A program made the position numbers and the translations under genes. Shown here in pieces: positions 42,001 to 52,823 of a stretch of DNA of 64,000 bases (the stretch's first letter is position 1; each line of letters opens with the position of its first letter). The notes beneath the pieces were generated by a model. It did not search any database, was not told the DNA's origin, and worked only from the letters and a program-made list of their open reading frames with translations. The stretch lies in NCBI GenBank assembly GCA_035041965.1, contig JAPYMA010000160.1:372001-436000 (forward strand). Direction: 5' to 3'. This stretch comes from Anisakis pegreffii. Its lineage: Eukaryota; Nematoda; Chromadorea; Rhabditida; Anisakidae.

Positions 42001-45000
42001 GAAGTGTTGTGAACGTGTGCATCTGTCCTTCATTCCTGACGTACTCACATCCTATAGGAAATACTGACATCGATTTGAAGTGTTGTGAACGTGTGCATCT
42101 GTCCTTCATTCCTGACGTACTCACATCCTATAGGAAATACTGACATCGATTTGAAGTGTTGTGAACGTGTGCATCTGTCCTTCATTCCTGACGTACTCAC
42201 ATCCTATAGGAAATACTGACATCGATTCGAAGTGTGGTGAACATATACATGTATCCTTCATTCCTGACGCCAGCATTGTATTTTCACTATTAGAAGTACA
42301 CTTTATTTGAATTTTACGCATACTTAAAGAATCGAAATGAGTAAAGTGAAGGTAAAACATATTTTGAAAGTTGCAGTGACGTTTACTTGACAAAAAGTCC
42401 ATTCTGTAAGCTATCTTATGAGAATTAGTAAAAACTTTCCTTACTGGTAAGCACTGTTGGTTGTCTGGAAGGAAACCGTGAGAGTTGTTATCTTTTCCTG
42501 AACACTTGCGGGAGAATGTCTGAGGAAGTTGGTATCGAAATGTTAGACTCAAAGTAAATGTAACGCCTTCTGAATTCATATGAGAGCAAGGATAAAGCAT
42601 GCTTGAGGAATTTTGCGACATGGAATATATGCTAAATGAATCGTAAGTTAAGGGCAGAGTATAATTTAGAGATTTGCCGTTCACTGACATGACCGCCTTT
42701 GACACCAGTGTTGAACTGAGGGTAAGCCTGAACTTGCATAAGTGTTCAAATGCAATTTCGGACTTCTCTTCTAAGCAGGTTTTTATTCCAATATTTGAGT
42801 TTTATTAATTATCGAATTAGTTGCAGGAATCAATGTGCAAAGTCTCACACAAATGGCATGCGATGCAAGGATGATGGATGCCGATGCAAGAGCTGCTACT
42901 GTGCAAACGATTGCCGGCCATATGGAGGATGCACTCGAAATACAGCGAGAGGTATGACATTTGCAAGCAATGTGTTTCGAGACGATCCTTCCGTGAACTG
43001 TTCTTGACAAACACTAGCATTCGTCGGTTCCTAAAACACCAGGAGATATTCCGCTTCGTGGAGAAATCTGTGCGAGTCAACGACAGCAGTTATTTGTTGT
43101 TTCTCTGAAAGGTTGCCTTCGATTCGTTGTAGTTCGTGACACGGAACGCTAGTCTCAAGAAATCTGCAATGATTGACTACCTACGGCACTAAATATTTCG
43201 TACGGTGATGTTTATGCGATGTACGTTTTATTGTCAGTAATTCGGCCTTAGGCTCAAGCCTGCGTTTATTGATTCCCTTCAGCAGCATTCAAATTTTTTC
43301 CATTCGACTCCCTTCATCATCCGCTCTGGGAACCTTCAACGCAAAAAGGTCATGTAACCAAACATTAGGTTAATACGAATCTTCATTCGGCAATTCTACC
43401 AGTTGTTTATGGGCGAGGCTCATTACCTCGCGGATAATCTCTTGAAAACATGATTGTTGAACGAACCTCAAGCTCCGCCCATAGAACTGCCGTCTTAACG
43501 AGCTGTCTTAACAATCTAGTCTGGCACAATGTGGAATGCCTGTGATCATTTTTGGTGAAGATGTTTAAGCACGAAATCACATTCGCTAACCTTTTCATAT
43601 GAGATGCATGAAAGAATATTACAGGTAACTGATGTATCAGGACTGTGTGTGGGCAAGCGTTGGGGATCGTACGTTACATGCCTTTATGTGTTCATAAAGA
43701 CACTTTATCTTGTCAACGTTGTTGCGCAAGTGTTCTTATTGAATACATTTCTCGGCACTGATAACCTCTTCTATGGCTTCCACATCCTCAAAGACCTTTT
43801 GAACGGCCGGGAATGGGAAGTGAGCGGTAATTTTCCACGTGTTACAATGTGCGATTTCGAGGTAATCTTTATTCCAGGACATTTTTTAATGAATGAACAT
43901 TTCAATCAATTGATATTATCGCAACTCTGCAGTGCCTATTCGAGTTGCATGGATGGTGCGAATTCACATAGAGGTTTTCGTAGTGCACAAATATTGCCAA
44001 TTCTGTTGCAATAGAATGAACACATGTCTTTGAACGAGAATCAGATAGTACATTAAGTGAAACGTATTTCTCGCATGAGGACTATTTAAGGAACCGTTCA
44101 GATTTAGCTGAATATTTTCACTTGCACGGAGATAGGTTCGTTACGTATATCGCGTGAGTCTTTTTAAAAACTGAGAAGTTTGTGTGACTTTAAAATTTAT
44201 TCTGATTCTAGCGCGTTCGAAACATTCTTTTCAAATTGCAATTCATTCACAGTGATCATTTACAGAATTGTCTTATTCTTGTGAGCACATTTCCAGGTGC
44301 GCGTTTTGGGTAACGTACATCATCATACAGTGCAGTGCGTGCTTATGATTAACATGTTCAATGAAAAAATTTTCTTGTTTCTATGGTTTTGGTATTTTAT
44401 GGTTTCTATCGTCAGCACATTTTCGATGGGTCATTGGATGCTCATATCATTTCTGCCTGGACAGGTTTGCATCATTAAGAAAATCAGCAAAAAACATTCA
44501 GTGAATTTATTTTGTCCTGAATGCACAGCAATTAAGCCTTCAGTTGTTTAACTGAGCATGAGCATAACAAAAACGTATTATACTTCGAAAAGTGCATCAA
44601 TCTTTGGAACTTACATCTTTGTAACATTAGTAACTGCAGATTCCTTATGACGATGCAAGTAGTTTAGGAGTTGGAATCGTTTTACTGATTGTGAGTAAAC
44701 AAAATGATTTTCTATATCGGCTCGTTTGCGCATGAATCTATTTAATTGATTGTGAATGATCTCGTGCCCCCAAAATGATCTGCATACGTTCAGAACTAGT
44801 TAACCAATGCAAACAGCATCAAAAAGTGGTAAAAAACTTTGATTGAGTGTATTGATTGAGCTCCGTCGAAAGTTTTGAATTATTTACAGTTTCGAGTCAA
44901 ATCAAAATTTGAATTGCATTTCTCACTGTTTAAAATGTCGAATTATTTTGTCTTCGGAATCGTACATCGGCTCAAGTTGTCCAAGATGGTTGAGGTTTTG

Positions 45001-47118
45001 AATTGAGAGCGAAAAATTGACGAATTCTCTCGCAACTTTTGAATTCGAAATGGAAAAAAATATTTAAAGTGAATTTGGAGCCACCGTGGTATATCTTAAC
45101 ATGAACAAGAACGGCCTAGAATAAGCCATAGCCTGCGCTTTGGACTAGTGTTGGCCTAAACCTGATTGTGAGTCTTAGCATAAGATTAAGGTATATGTCA
45201 AGCTGAATGTTGTGGAAAGCTGCAATCTAATACACGCTTTAAGCATTAGATTGAGTTTAAGGACTAGCCTAACCGTTAAACACAGTGATTTCCAGTTTGA
45301 GTATGGGATAAGTTCTAACCTGAGCCTGCGGACTTCTTCTTCAAGGATAGCAATTTTATGACGTTTCATGCAAAACAAGAATTAATGAAATAACTTCGAA
45401 ATTATGATGCACAAAGTTCGAGTCTCGAAATCAAAATTCCTTTGCAGCATATGAAGTTTATTCGGAAATACCTGAAAGCTACGGACCTCGCAACGGACAG
45501 GCAGTCTGTTAAAAAGTTTGTTCACAAATTTCTTGGATACGATGGTGTATTTTGTATGAGGATGATTAGTGCACACGCTGGCGACATAATGGCTACTGAA
45601 TTGATTGTCGCATTATGGCATAATTTCAATGACAGGTTGGCGATTCACTCAATCACTCACAATCAGTGAAATGTTGCGAAAGTAAGATGGAAATTCAGCT
45701 TCTATGTCATCATTTTGTGGTATGATTGTTTTCAGCTAGATCAGCACAAAGTTTATTTTCCGAATGATGAGCGTATCATGCCATTGTTTGCAACGAATAA
45801 GCACACGCATTAGTTGTTGTGTACGGTGACAGATGTCGGATGAAGGCAAACATTCAATAGTGTTTATAAGGCAAAAATGCACTGATTTTTTTGGAATTTT
45901 TAATGCAGGAAATTGATTGAAGTTCGAATAAGGGCGTTTAGAGCATTCCATTGGATGCCGCTTTTCGTGAAAATGTCATGGTTTGTTTACAGGGTACGGA
46001 AGAGTCCGATCGAAATGTTCGAGGGTGGTGTAACGCAGAGTCCAAGCAAATTGGACGCTAATTTTAAGACATGGCTCTTAGGTCAGACAAGGTGAGTGAA
46101 ATTTCGCACGAGATGGGTGAAAGTCGAACACAACAGCAAATCATTTAAACATGGAAATGTTTAGTGTCCATTCATAGCTACGTTCTCTTCATTCGCATCA
46201 ATATGGATTTTGTCTTGTTGTTTCTATCTTAGTGAATCATTCCAAAGTAACATCCCCTCCTCCAGTCTTTCCAGTAGTAAAACCAACCAATATTTATTGA
46301 CAGTGTCCTTGAAATTTTAACAGTAGCCAGTGAACAGAAGCAGAATAATGCGTATATAAATCGAAACCATTTTAGTAGGCCATAAACGATGAACAGTGAA
46401 ATGGCACTGTGGTATTTTCTTCTTGAAGGTAACCGCCCTATGGTAAAGTCAGATAACGTATTCTCGAAAAACCATCACTGCCTCTCATTCGCTTATAGAT
46501 TGTTCTGTGTGTTTTTTGCTCCGAGTACCAGTTAATTTATATTTTTCGCTCTATTAGCTTTGTAAAAAAATAACAAGAATGTGAGATCATAGTTTGTCTT
46601 CAAATCAAGTTTGTGTAATGAATTCGAAGTTTTCGAGAGAAATCTTCACTTATGAATTCAATTTTGGTTGAGTGGAATGAGGGAAACGAAGATCTACTAT
46701 ACTCGATCGAAATGTGCATACACAGCAGCTATTACGTTAATCATTTATTCGTACCCCATTCAAATGATTGTTGAAATAGTATTGCCCTGGTCTGTTTTGA
46801 ATTGTAATCGATGTCTTGTTGAATTCATGTTTTGTAACGCAGTATTGTTATGATTTAATTCGTTTCCACCCTCCAGCTTCATTGTGAATTATGATAAATC
46901 TGCCTTCATATCATTCATTTGACGCCTTAACAAGCATTAACAGTACATCTTCCCACTGTGAATCGTACGAACACAAAAAGTCACTTGATGAGGTTGTCAT
47001 TGAAAAGAAAAGTAGATGAAGGGAAACTTATTGCAGGAACAAGCCACCATTTGAAGGTGGTAATCCGACACGTGGCAAGAAGCGGAGGAAATCAGATGGA
47101 TATTTTACTTTTGTTTAG
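36016..47118 (+). CDS. innexin (gap-junction channel subunit, UNC-9/UNC-7 type), nine exons
   Basis: Exons are 36016-36181, 36831-36966, 37164-37273, 42827-42951, 43625-43861, 44297-44464, 45448-45635, 45993-46091 and 47037-47118. All junctions are GT..AG and phase compatible, giving 1311 bases and 436 residues, a normal innexin length. Residues 25-38 carry the N-terminal [10 protein letters not shown] block. TM1 is about 38-55. Extracellular loop 1 has Cys61 and Cys79 ([15 protein letters not shown]). The diagnostic YYQW is at 107-110 opening TM2. TM3 is about 195-220. Loop 2 has Cys255 and Cys272 ([27 protein letters not shown]). TM4 is about 282-308. Innexins assemble as plasma-membrane hemichannels and intercellular channels that couple cells electrically and chemically. 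The cytoplasmic loop between exons 4 and 5 ([14 protein letters not shown]) is shorter than I recall for UNC-9. The last exon is inferred from phase and a TTATTGCAG acceptor; it ends in a basic stretch (GKKRRKSDG) and YFTFV. An alternative Met at residue 9 (MLLYY) matches the usual start better. Intron 3 is 5.5 kb and holds the 76-bp array. No canonical AATAAA is visible soon after the stop. Confidence 0.93.
38345..38545. repeat. degenerate tandem repeat of about 40-45 bp in innexin intron 3
   Basis: Four diverged units are seen: each starts with TTTGTTT or similar, followed by TA(G/A)xTACCTCA or CACTTCA, and ends near ATGCC or GGCAA. Examples are ATTTGTTTGATAGATACCTC, GTTTGTTTAATAAGTACCTC and ATTTGTTTTTAGGCACTTCA. 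The open frame over it (38329-38529) is explained by the repeat. Confidence 0.4.
39165..42269. repeat. 76-bp tandem array, 40 near-identical units plus a diverged partial 41st
   Basis: The unit begins TATAGGAAATACTGACATCG, continues with ATTTGAAGTGTTGTGAACGT and ends TGACGTACTCACATCC. It recurs exactly every 76 bases from 39165 to 42205 (3040 bases, 40 units). As far as I can read, these 40 copies are identical. The last, 42205-42269, is truncated to 65 bases and differs at about seven positions (GATTCGAAG, GTGTGGTG, ACATATACATGTATCC). The period is not a multiple of three, so no long protein repeat is encoded. It fills more than half of innexin intron 3. Homogeneity inside and divergence at the right edge are typical of recent unequal exchange or slippage amplification. 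Confidence 0.98.
45105..45330. repeat. degenerate GCCTAA/GCCTGA-type hexamer tract in innexin intron 6
   Basis: Recurring words AAGCCATAGCCTGC, GGCCTAAACCTGA, CTTAGCATAAG, GACTAGCCTAACC and CTAACCTGAGCCTGC suggest an old tandem array of a hexamer like GCCTAA that has since decayed. Confidence 0.33.
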
Positions 47119-48577
47119 ACGGCTGCTTTCTATGAATCAACTTCCTCATATCGCCAATGTTGTACTTAAAAACTTCACCTGAGACACTCGATGAACGATG
47201 TAACAACGCATTTCCTTCCATATTCACCATTCCCAAATTCACCAGCATACATCAAGTGCTCTCTACATATTTATTCTGTTTGCGGAAAAAACATACGCCG
47301 CTAAAGGCCTAACATTCGACCGTAGTCATGCTACAAAACCTTTGAGTGTTTCCGTTCTCACTGAGTTGCTCTTATTTGATTAACTTTTTCATGAACTTTC
47401 AAGGGAACTGCTTGAACTCAAACATACCATGAATTCGACGTGATTTGAGCAATGCTGTAAGTAAGCCATTTGGATTTCTGATCTTTATGTAGTGTTTAGA
47501 TAGGTTGATAGGGAATTTCTGAGAGCAGGTGGGAGTGATGCAATCAAGTAAGGCCTATGATTGAAATTTTTTATTATCAATTTGGGAAATTTTCACATCT
47601 TTTATTAGTGTTTGAAACTTTGTTTGAGTTGATATAAGCGCGCCAGAGTATCAGAGATGTCTCAACGTTGAATGGCAGAATTTTGCTTCACAGCTATCAT
47701 CATTTGAGAAACGTTGAACTAGGTAAATTGCTTCCATTGGACTGCTGCGGTCTCGTATGGCATTTAGCGGTTTATTCATCGTGTTGAAATGTGGCCATTA
47801 TTGCTGGCCGCTAAAGTGCCTAAGTATTTTCCGCTTCAATCGCGCAAATGTTAGCGAGCTTTCCACAGAGAATCTCCACTTCTCAGCGGTGCTCCAGGAT
47901 GCATTGTTTTGTTGTTCGATGTAATTGTATATGAGAGATTTCCTTCCTATTACCTTTTCATTCTCACTTGTATTCCTGTGGCCAGAACAGAATATCTTTG
48001 AGAAATCGGCATTTATTACGATAACTATTCCAGTTTTCTATGCATGTTTATGTGTTGAACGTATGGCATATTAATATTCCATTGAGAGTTCTGAATGACA
48101 AATTCAATGTTTTCGGCTGTAAATTTAAACGTTGATGAACATGTTCGATTAAATTTATGGATCTGTCGAAATAAATGCCGACCTTGCGCTACATGACATA
48201 ATCAATTTCTACTGCCACTAACGTCTTAAACCTAGCATGGTTGTTAATAGAAGTACATCAGTCTTTCATATATCGCCGTTCTCGTCTCTTCTTTCGGAAA
48301 AAATGGATAATATTAAAGGCTCACGTCTTTTGACGTACGCATGAAAATACAATGAAAAATTTGCCGCTGCATTTCGTTACGAATTTATTAAGTTCCTCTT
48401 TCAATATGTCTGTATGTTGTGTTCGTGAACGTTCATTTGGTTTTTTTCCATTGCAGTGTAACTGAAAACAGTGGAAGAAACATGCTCTGAATCTTAAAAA
48501 TTGATTTATATTAGAACATATCAACAAATGTTAGTCAATTAATGGAGCGTACTCAGTGAACACTCTTTACTTATCAG

Positions 48578-49585
48578 ATACCACAGCTGCTAATTCGAAT
48601 GTATCTACCAGTTACCCGTGACAGTTTTGTTATCGTATTTTGCTGTTCTTGTTCGTGTAAAAAGCAACGTAACGGTGCTTTTACAAGAATGAAAGAGTTC
48701 ATATCTCTGGAAGCACTCTGGGCGCATTCTTGCGTGTTTCCTCACTGCCCTATCCGCTTCTTTCCACAGTTCCTGTCGATCGTAAGAAATTCATGATTCC
48801 ACTGTAATCTTACTTTCCGTTACAAAATGGAGTGGAACTTTTTGCATTTGATCAGAGAAAATAATTCCATCCTCATCATTGCACTATTCACATGACAGAA
48901 TTTGATGGAAGAAGCGCATATTTTCAAGTGTTCTGAAATTATTCATTCGTCTTCGATATTTTTCCAGAATGTTGCAACAACCGAACATTCGGTTGTTGAC
49001 TATTTGAAGCAGTCAAAGCACTCACGGATTTGGGTGTTGAGTTCTTATAAATAAATAAGATTGTCGTTATACTTGTATGCACGAACCAAGTCACGAATAA
49101 ATGATTGTTTTGATGTGCAGTAAACACATGGAGTTGCTTAGTTAATCGATCCCTGACTGAATGGTCACTGATCTGTCGATCGATTTAAAATCACCAACGA
49201 ATCGTTGTTCATTTGATTAACCGTTTGGCCAACTTGACGCAGAAATGGCCATTTTTGACCGAATCGGTGAATAGACAAACGAAAATTTGTTTCCTTGAAA
49301 AATTGTATACCATAAAGTTAAATTTATAAAATGTCGATATTATGAGCGGTCATCTGGAACTATAAGGAAAACTAAGCTTTCATGCTTGCGACATAACCCG
49401 TGCACATGCATGCATGGATACAACCTATGCACGATTTCCAGAAGCATCATACAACCTACAGAACGGCGATTATAACAGCAGTTGATAAAAGAAGTGATCA
49501 AGACGTAATTGCAACGTTGTTAGAGCGTTACGCATCTAGAAACTTCAACACGGAATCTTCAGGAAATGAATCTTATTCAAAGTGA
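48578..49585 (+). CDS. putative two last exons (48578-48781, 49442-49585), unidentified
   Basis: The first exon follows CTTATCAG and reads 68 codons in phase 0 to a good donor (TCGATC/GTAAGA). It contains a Cys-rich stretch (CCSCSCKKQRNG) and FISLEALWAHSC. The second follows GATTTCCAG, also phase 0, and reads 47 residues (KHHTTYRTAIITAVDKRSDQ, then a Ser/Asn-rich end NESYSK) to TGA at 49585, with ATTAAA shortly after as a possible poly(A) signal. The two join in phase. The second exon is the better supported. It begins about 2.3 kb beyond the innexin stop on the same strand and cannot be an innexin continuation in this frame. Family unknown. Confidence 0.32.
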
Positions 49586-49925
49586 TCTTGTGTTTGTTCA
49601 TTAATTAAAGTTTCTCTTGGCCCAGAGGACTCACGATCAAACATCTGTGTCTTGGCTATCTAAGTGATTAAGGTCAATCAAGAACGCGTACCTCCCAGAA
49701 ACCTATCAAGGACGTCAAATATGCAAACTGTAGAAACCACTGAAGTCGACACGATTTTTTGCATCACTATCAAAATTTCAGTCCTGTCAAAATGTGCTCT
49801 CTATTCGTTCTTCCATGTGGATGCGATATAAAGTATAAGCTTTCTTCCATCCGGCATCACAATCGTAAATAAATTGAGCACTTAATACCAGAAAGCAGAT
49901 AATGAATTTGTATTCCTGAGGTATT

Positions 49926-49985
49926 TATATCACCTTCAAATGTAATTCATTGAAACTGCAATGAATTACATTTGAAGGTGATATA
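49926..49985. other. perfect 27-bp hairpin with a third copy of its arm alongside
   Basis: 49926-49952 (TATATCACCTTCAAATGTAA...) is exactly mirrored by 49959-49985 around the loop AAACTG. A further direct copy of TCAAATGTAATTCATTGAAA follows at 49988-50007. The structure is pre-miRNA sized but could also be a replication snap-back. Confidence 0.92.
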
Positions 49986-50609
49986 CATCAAATGTAATTC
50001 ATTGAAAGCTTTCAGCAATTGGAATACAAAATAGATTCAAAAATTTGATGATCACGAAGTCATTTAAACGGGAATCATAAGCAATTTCAGATCCATTCTG
50101 ATAACATCTTTTGAAGTATATTTTTTGCTCACAACGGATGTTTTATTGCTGCTTACATTTTATTTGAAGGTCAAAGCAACAATTTTTGCTGGACATTTTT
50201 GCATGCATGCATAAATTCTGGAACGCACTGTTTTTATGAACCATGTGAGCAGCACGTGTTTTTACTTTAAATGATTGCTTAGGTTTACTTAAACTTTTAT
50301 ATTTGAGGTTCATTGAGTATGGCTGACTACAGGCAGGTATTGCTATTGAAGACTTGAGAGGAGAATGGTTTCAGAAGTTAAGTACTTCAATATGATCTTC
50401 ATGGCTTCCCTCTGCTCACCTTTTTTGTCCAAATAGTACAATATTAGTGGCACATAAATTTTTGCAAGAAGCTCATCAGTGAAATCACACCAACCATTGA
50501 CTATCGTTGAATCCAATAACACCGCATTGAATAAATGGTACCAATCACATTCGATGACGCATTATAATGCTACTGGAACTAGCTGATTAACGAAGAACGT
50601 ATCAACTTA

Positions 50610-50831
50610 ATGAACAGAAAAAGTTGTTCAGAGCTCGAATATATCACGGCTTCAATGAACTTCTGTTTTGGCAACTGCTTTCATCAACTGTTGAGGTTCA
50701 TGAAGATAGAACTTCGAATGGAACATTCGAATGGTAGAATATTATTCAATTCGAGAATAACGCATCGTAGTCGAATGCTCTGCTGTGTAAGCAATCGCAT
50801 TGGGTGGTCCAATGATGCTATTGCACGCTAA
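50610..50831 (+). CDS. hypothetical protein or first exon, 73 codons
   Basis: An ATG at 50610 opens a frame with protein-like codons (MNRKSCSELEYITASMNFCF, later RITHRSRMLCC) to TAA at 50831. A strong donor (TGCTGT/GTAAGC) occurs near 50790 in phase 0, so the last 14 codons may be intron. There are no membrane segments; the peptide is basic with several cysteines. It ends about 180 bp before the hAT-like element. No family is recognised. Confidence 0.33.
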   Translation: MNRKSCSELEYITASMNFCFGNCFHQLLRFMKIELRMEHSNGRILFNSRITHRSRMLCCVSNRIGWSNDAIAR

Positions 50832-51014
50832 TGACTAGTTTCCATGATTGCTCATGCAAGGCCCATAACTGAGAGCCTTTTTGGTCAGCCTAAAAAGTTG
50901 CTCACTTCAAATAACTTTCGACGGATGACGCTTTTCGATAATCGAAACATAAGGGTAGAGCAAAGTATGATCAGATGAAGGAGAATTATGTTATGCACAC
51001 TGTCCAGTGTCCAT

Positions 51015-52317
51015 TAGTATTCGTCGGGGAGCAATTTTTTGCACGGGGGGGGGGTCCCTGCGGGGAGTAAATTGGACGGGGGTAGGGGTCCCAGCGAAAA
51101 AGTCGGGGAGCAAATTGCGCGGAGGGAACGCCGTCGGGGAATGGCCGCTCTCCGCGTTCCCCGGCGGGGAGGACGGGTAGCATTTCAGCCCAATTTTTCG
51201 ATAAAATCTCAATTTTTTAAAAGATTTTTCTTCCTTTTAATGTATTTTTTGAAAATTCCGTTGCAGCTTCTTAAATAGAATTTTTCTCTCGATTTGCACC
51301 TTTAGAGGTGAAATGAAATCTTTTTTCAATGATAATACGCTCACGACTACAGCTTTAAACAACATGTTACTACTATTCAAAAACCTCACAATTTTGCTTG
51401 TTCCAATTCACATTTATTGAAAATAATAAGCGCGAATGAATATGAATAAAATAAGAACAACAACAAATCAATATCAATCAAATAAGAACAACAACAAATC
51501 GAATGCATCAGCGTCATCGACACTATTTATATCGAATCAAGAGATCAATCATATACAAAACAAGAACGATTCATTAGTAATAAAATAGTAACATGCGCGA
51601 ATCAATATGAATCAAATGTAAACAACAACTTTATTTTATTTTATTTTATTTACATCTTTATGCCATCAGTTTTATCCTGTCTTGTTATCTCCAATATCGT
51701 ATCTCTTTTACAGTAACTTACGCCCCCCACAATCCAATACCTCAACATGAAATTTTTGCTAGCATTGTTTCAACTCTCAGCTCGACCAAACTCAAGCGTA
51801 TCCTCATCTCACTCTAATCCCAGGATATCAAATAAACTCCTAACATCAGAAATACCATACCCTACGTCAGCGCTACTGCAACGAAGTCAACTCAAAAAAT
51901 TCTACTCACTACAATAAAACAATAACATGAACGAATCATTATCAATAAAATAACAGGCGCGAATCAACATTAATAAAAAAAGAACAACAACAAATCAATA
52001 GCAATCAAATGAAAATAACAACAAATCGAATGCATCAGCGTCACCGGCACTATTTGTATCGAATCAACAGATCGAAGAAGAACGACTTCATGTGGATGAC
52101 TTCCCAAACACCTTATAATCACATCACAAAAGAAACAACAACATATGAAGTGTTGCAGCGATACTTCGTCATTTTGAGTGGACTGTTCGCGAAGGTTTGC
52201 AAAAGTGCGACGAGTTCCCCGTCCTCCCCGTCGGGGAGCAAATTGCGTTGGGGGGGAGCGCTCCCCGCGTTCCCCGCCGGAGTCCCCGACGGGAGCCCCG
52301 TTCCCCGACGAACACTA
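51015..52317. mobile_element. non-autonomous hAT-like DNA transposon, 1303 bp
   Basis: The left end begins TAGTATTCGTCGGGGAGCAA and the right end, read on the other strand, TAGTGTTCGTCGGGGAACGG, giving terminal inverted repeats of about 16-20 bp that start with TAG as in many hAT elements. The flanks are GTGTCCAT (51007-51014) and GTGTCCAC (52318-52325), a 7 of 8 match to an 8-bp target duplication, the hAT size. Both ends (about 150 bp) are very GC-rich against an AT-rich core. The core carries no transposase-like frame. It contains an approximately 120-bp direct duplication (51430-51548 and 51957-52073, sharing GAATGCATCAGCGTCA), so the element would depend on a transposase made elsewhere. 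Confidence 0.75.
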
Positions 52318-52345
52318 GTGTCCACTATTACAGTTAACGATTATC

Positions 52346-52823
52346 ATGATGCGTATTAGATATTTTCGTTTGCGTAGAGATAGTTGCGATGAGTTGATGT
52401 ATAAAACTGTGTTGTTCTCAATGCAAATTTTCCTCTGCATTCTTGACTCCACGTTCAATCAGTTTTCGATCAGCACAACGAGGATGCATGAAAATGGCTT
52501 CACACTTTCAGCAATATCTAAAAAATTATCACTGAATAATCAAAGCCGATTCCACGAATGGGAAATGTCAAATAATTCTGTGAAATGATATGCAACCTCT
52601 TAACAAGTGGCAGCTTGCTAAACGAGCAAAGTGGATTGAAGGGAACAAAGGAATTCACACAGAAAATCATGTATTTAGTGGGAAAATTTATCATATTAAA
52701 CGTGGAAGGCCGTTAAGAAATATAGCTAATTATATGGATTGGAAAAGTAAGATAACAAGAACATATTTACGATCAAGAAATGAAATTTCCGAGGCCGTTC
52801 AATTGGACTCATTTCAATTATGA
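52346..52823 (+). CDS. two abutting open frames (52346-52588, 52590-52823), unassigned
   Basis: Just beyond the hAT-like element, an 80-codon frame (ending RFHEWEMSNNSVK) stops at TGA, and one base later an ATG opens a 77-codon frame that is Lys/Arg-rich (RAKWIEGNKGIHTENH, GKIYHIKRGRPLRNIANY) and ends QLDSFQL. Codons in the first are protein-like; the second is AT-richer. The pair might be one coding region broken by a frameshift, two exons, or chance. Neither has a recognisable motif. Confidence 0.25.

Noticed and set aside
39165..42269. CRISPR array
   Set aside because: Units are contiguous identical 76-mers without spacers, in a eukaryotic intron.
42121..42705. 194-codon minus-strand frame overlapping the array edge
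   Set aside because: About a third is array sequence and the rest has no splice context or recognisable domain; it lies antisense within an innexin intron.
49442..49475. Alternative innexin last exon using the acceptor at 49442
   Set aside because: In the required phase it gives only a dozen codons before a stop; the exon at 47037 fits better, and the 49442 acceptor serves a longer frame in another phase.
50986..51278. Proline- and arginine-rich frames at the left GC-rich end
   Set aside because: They lie across the terminal repeat of the hAT-like element; the right end gives similar spurious frames (52009-52359).
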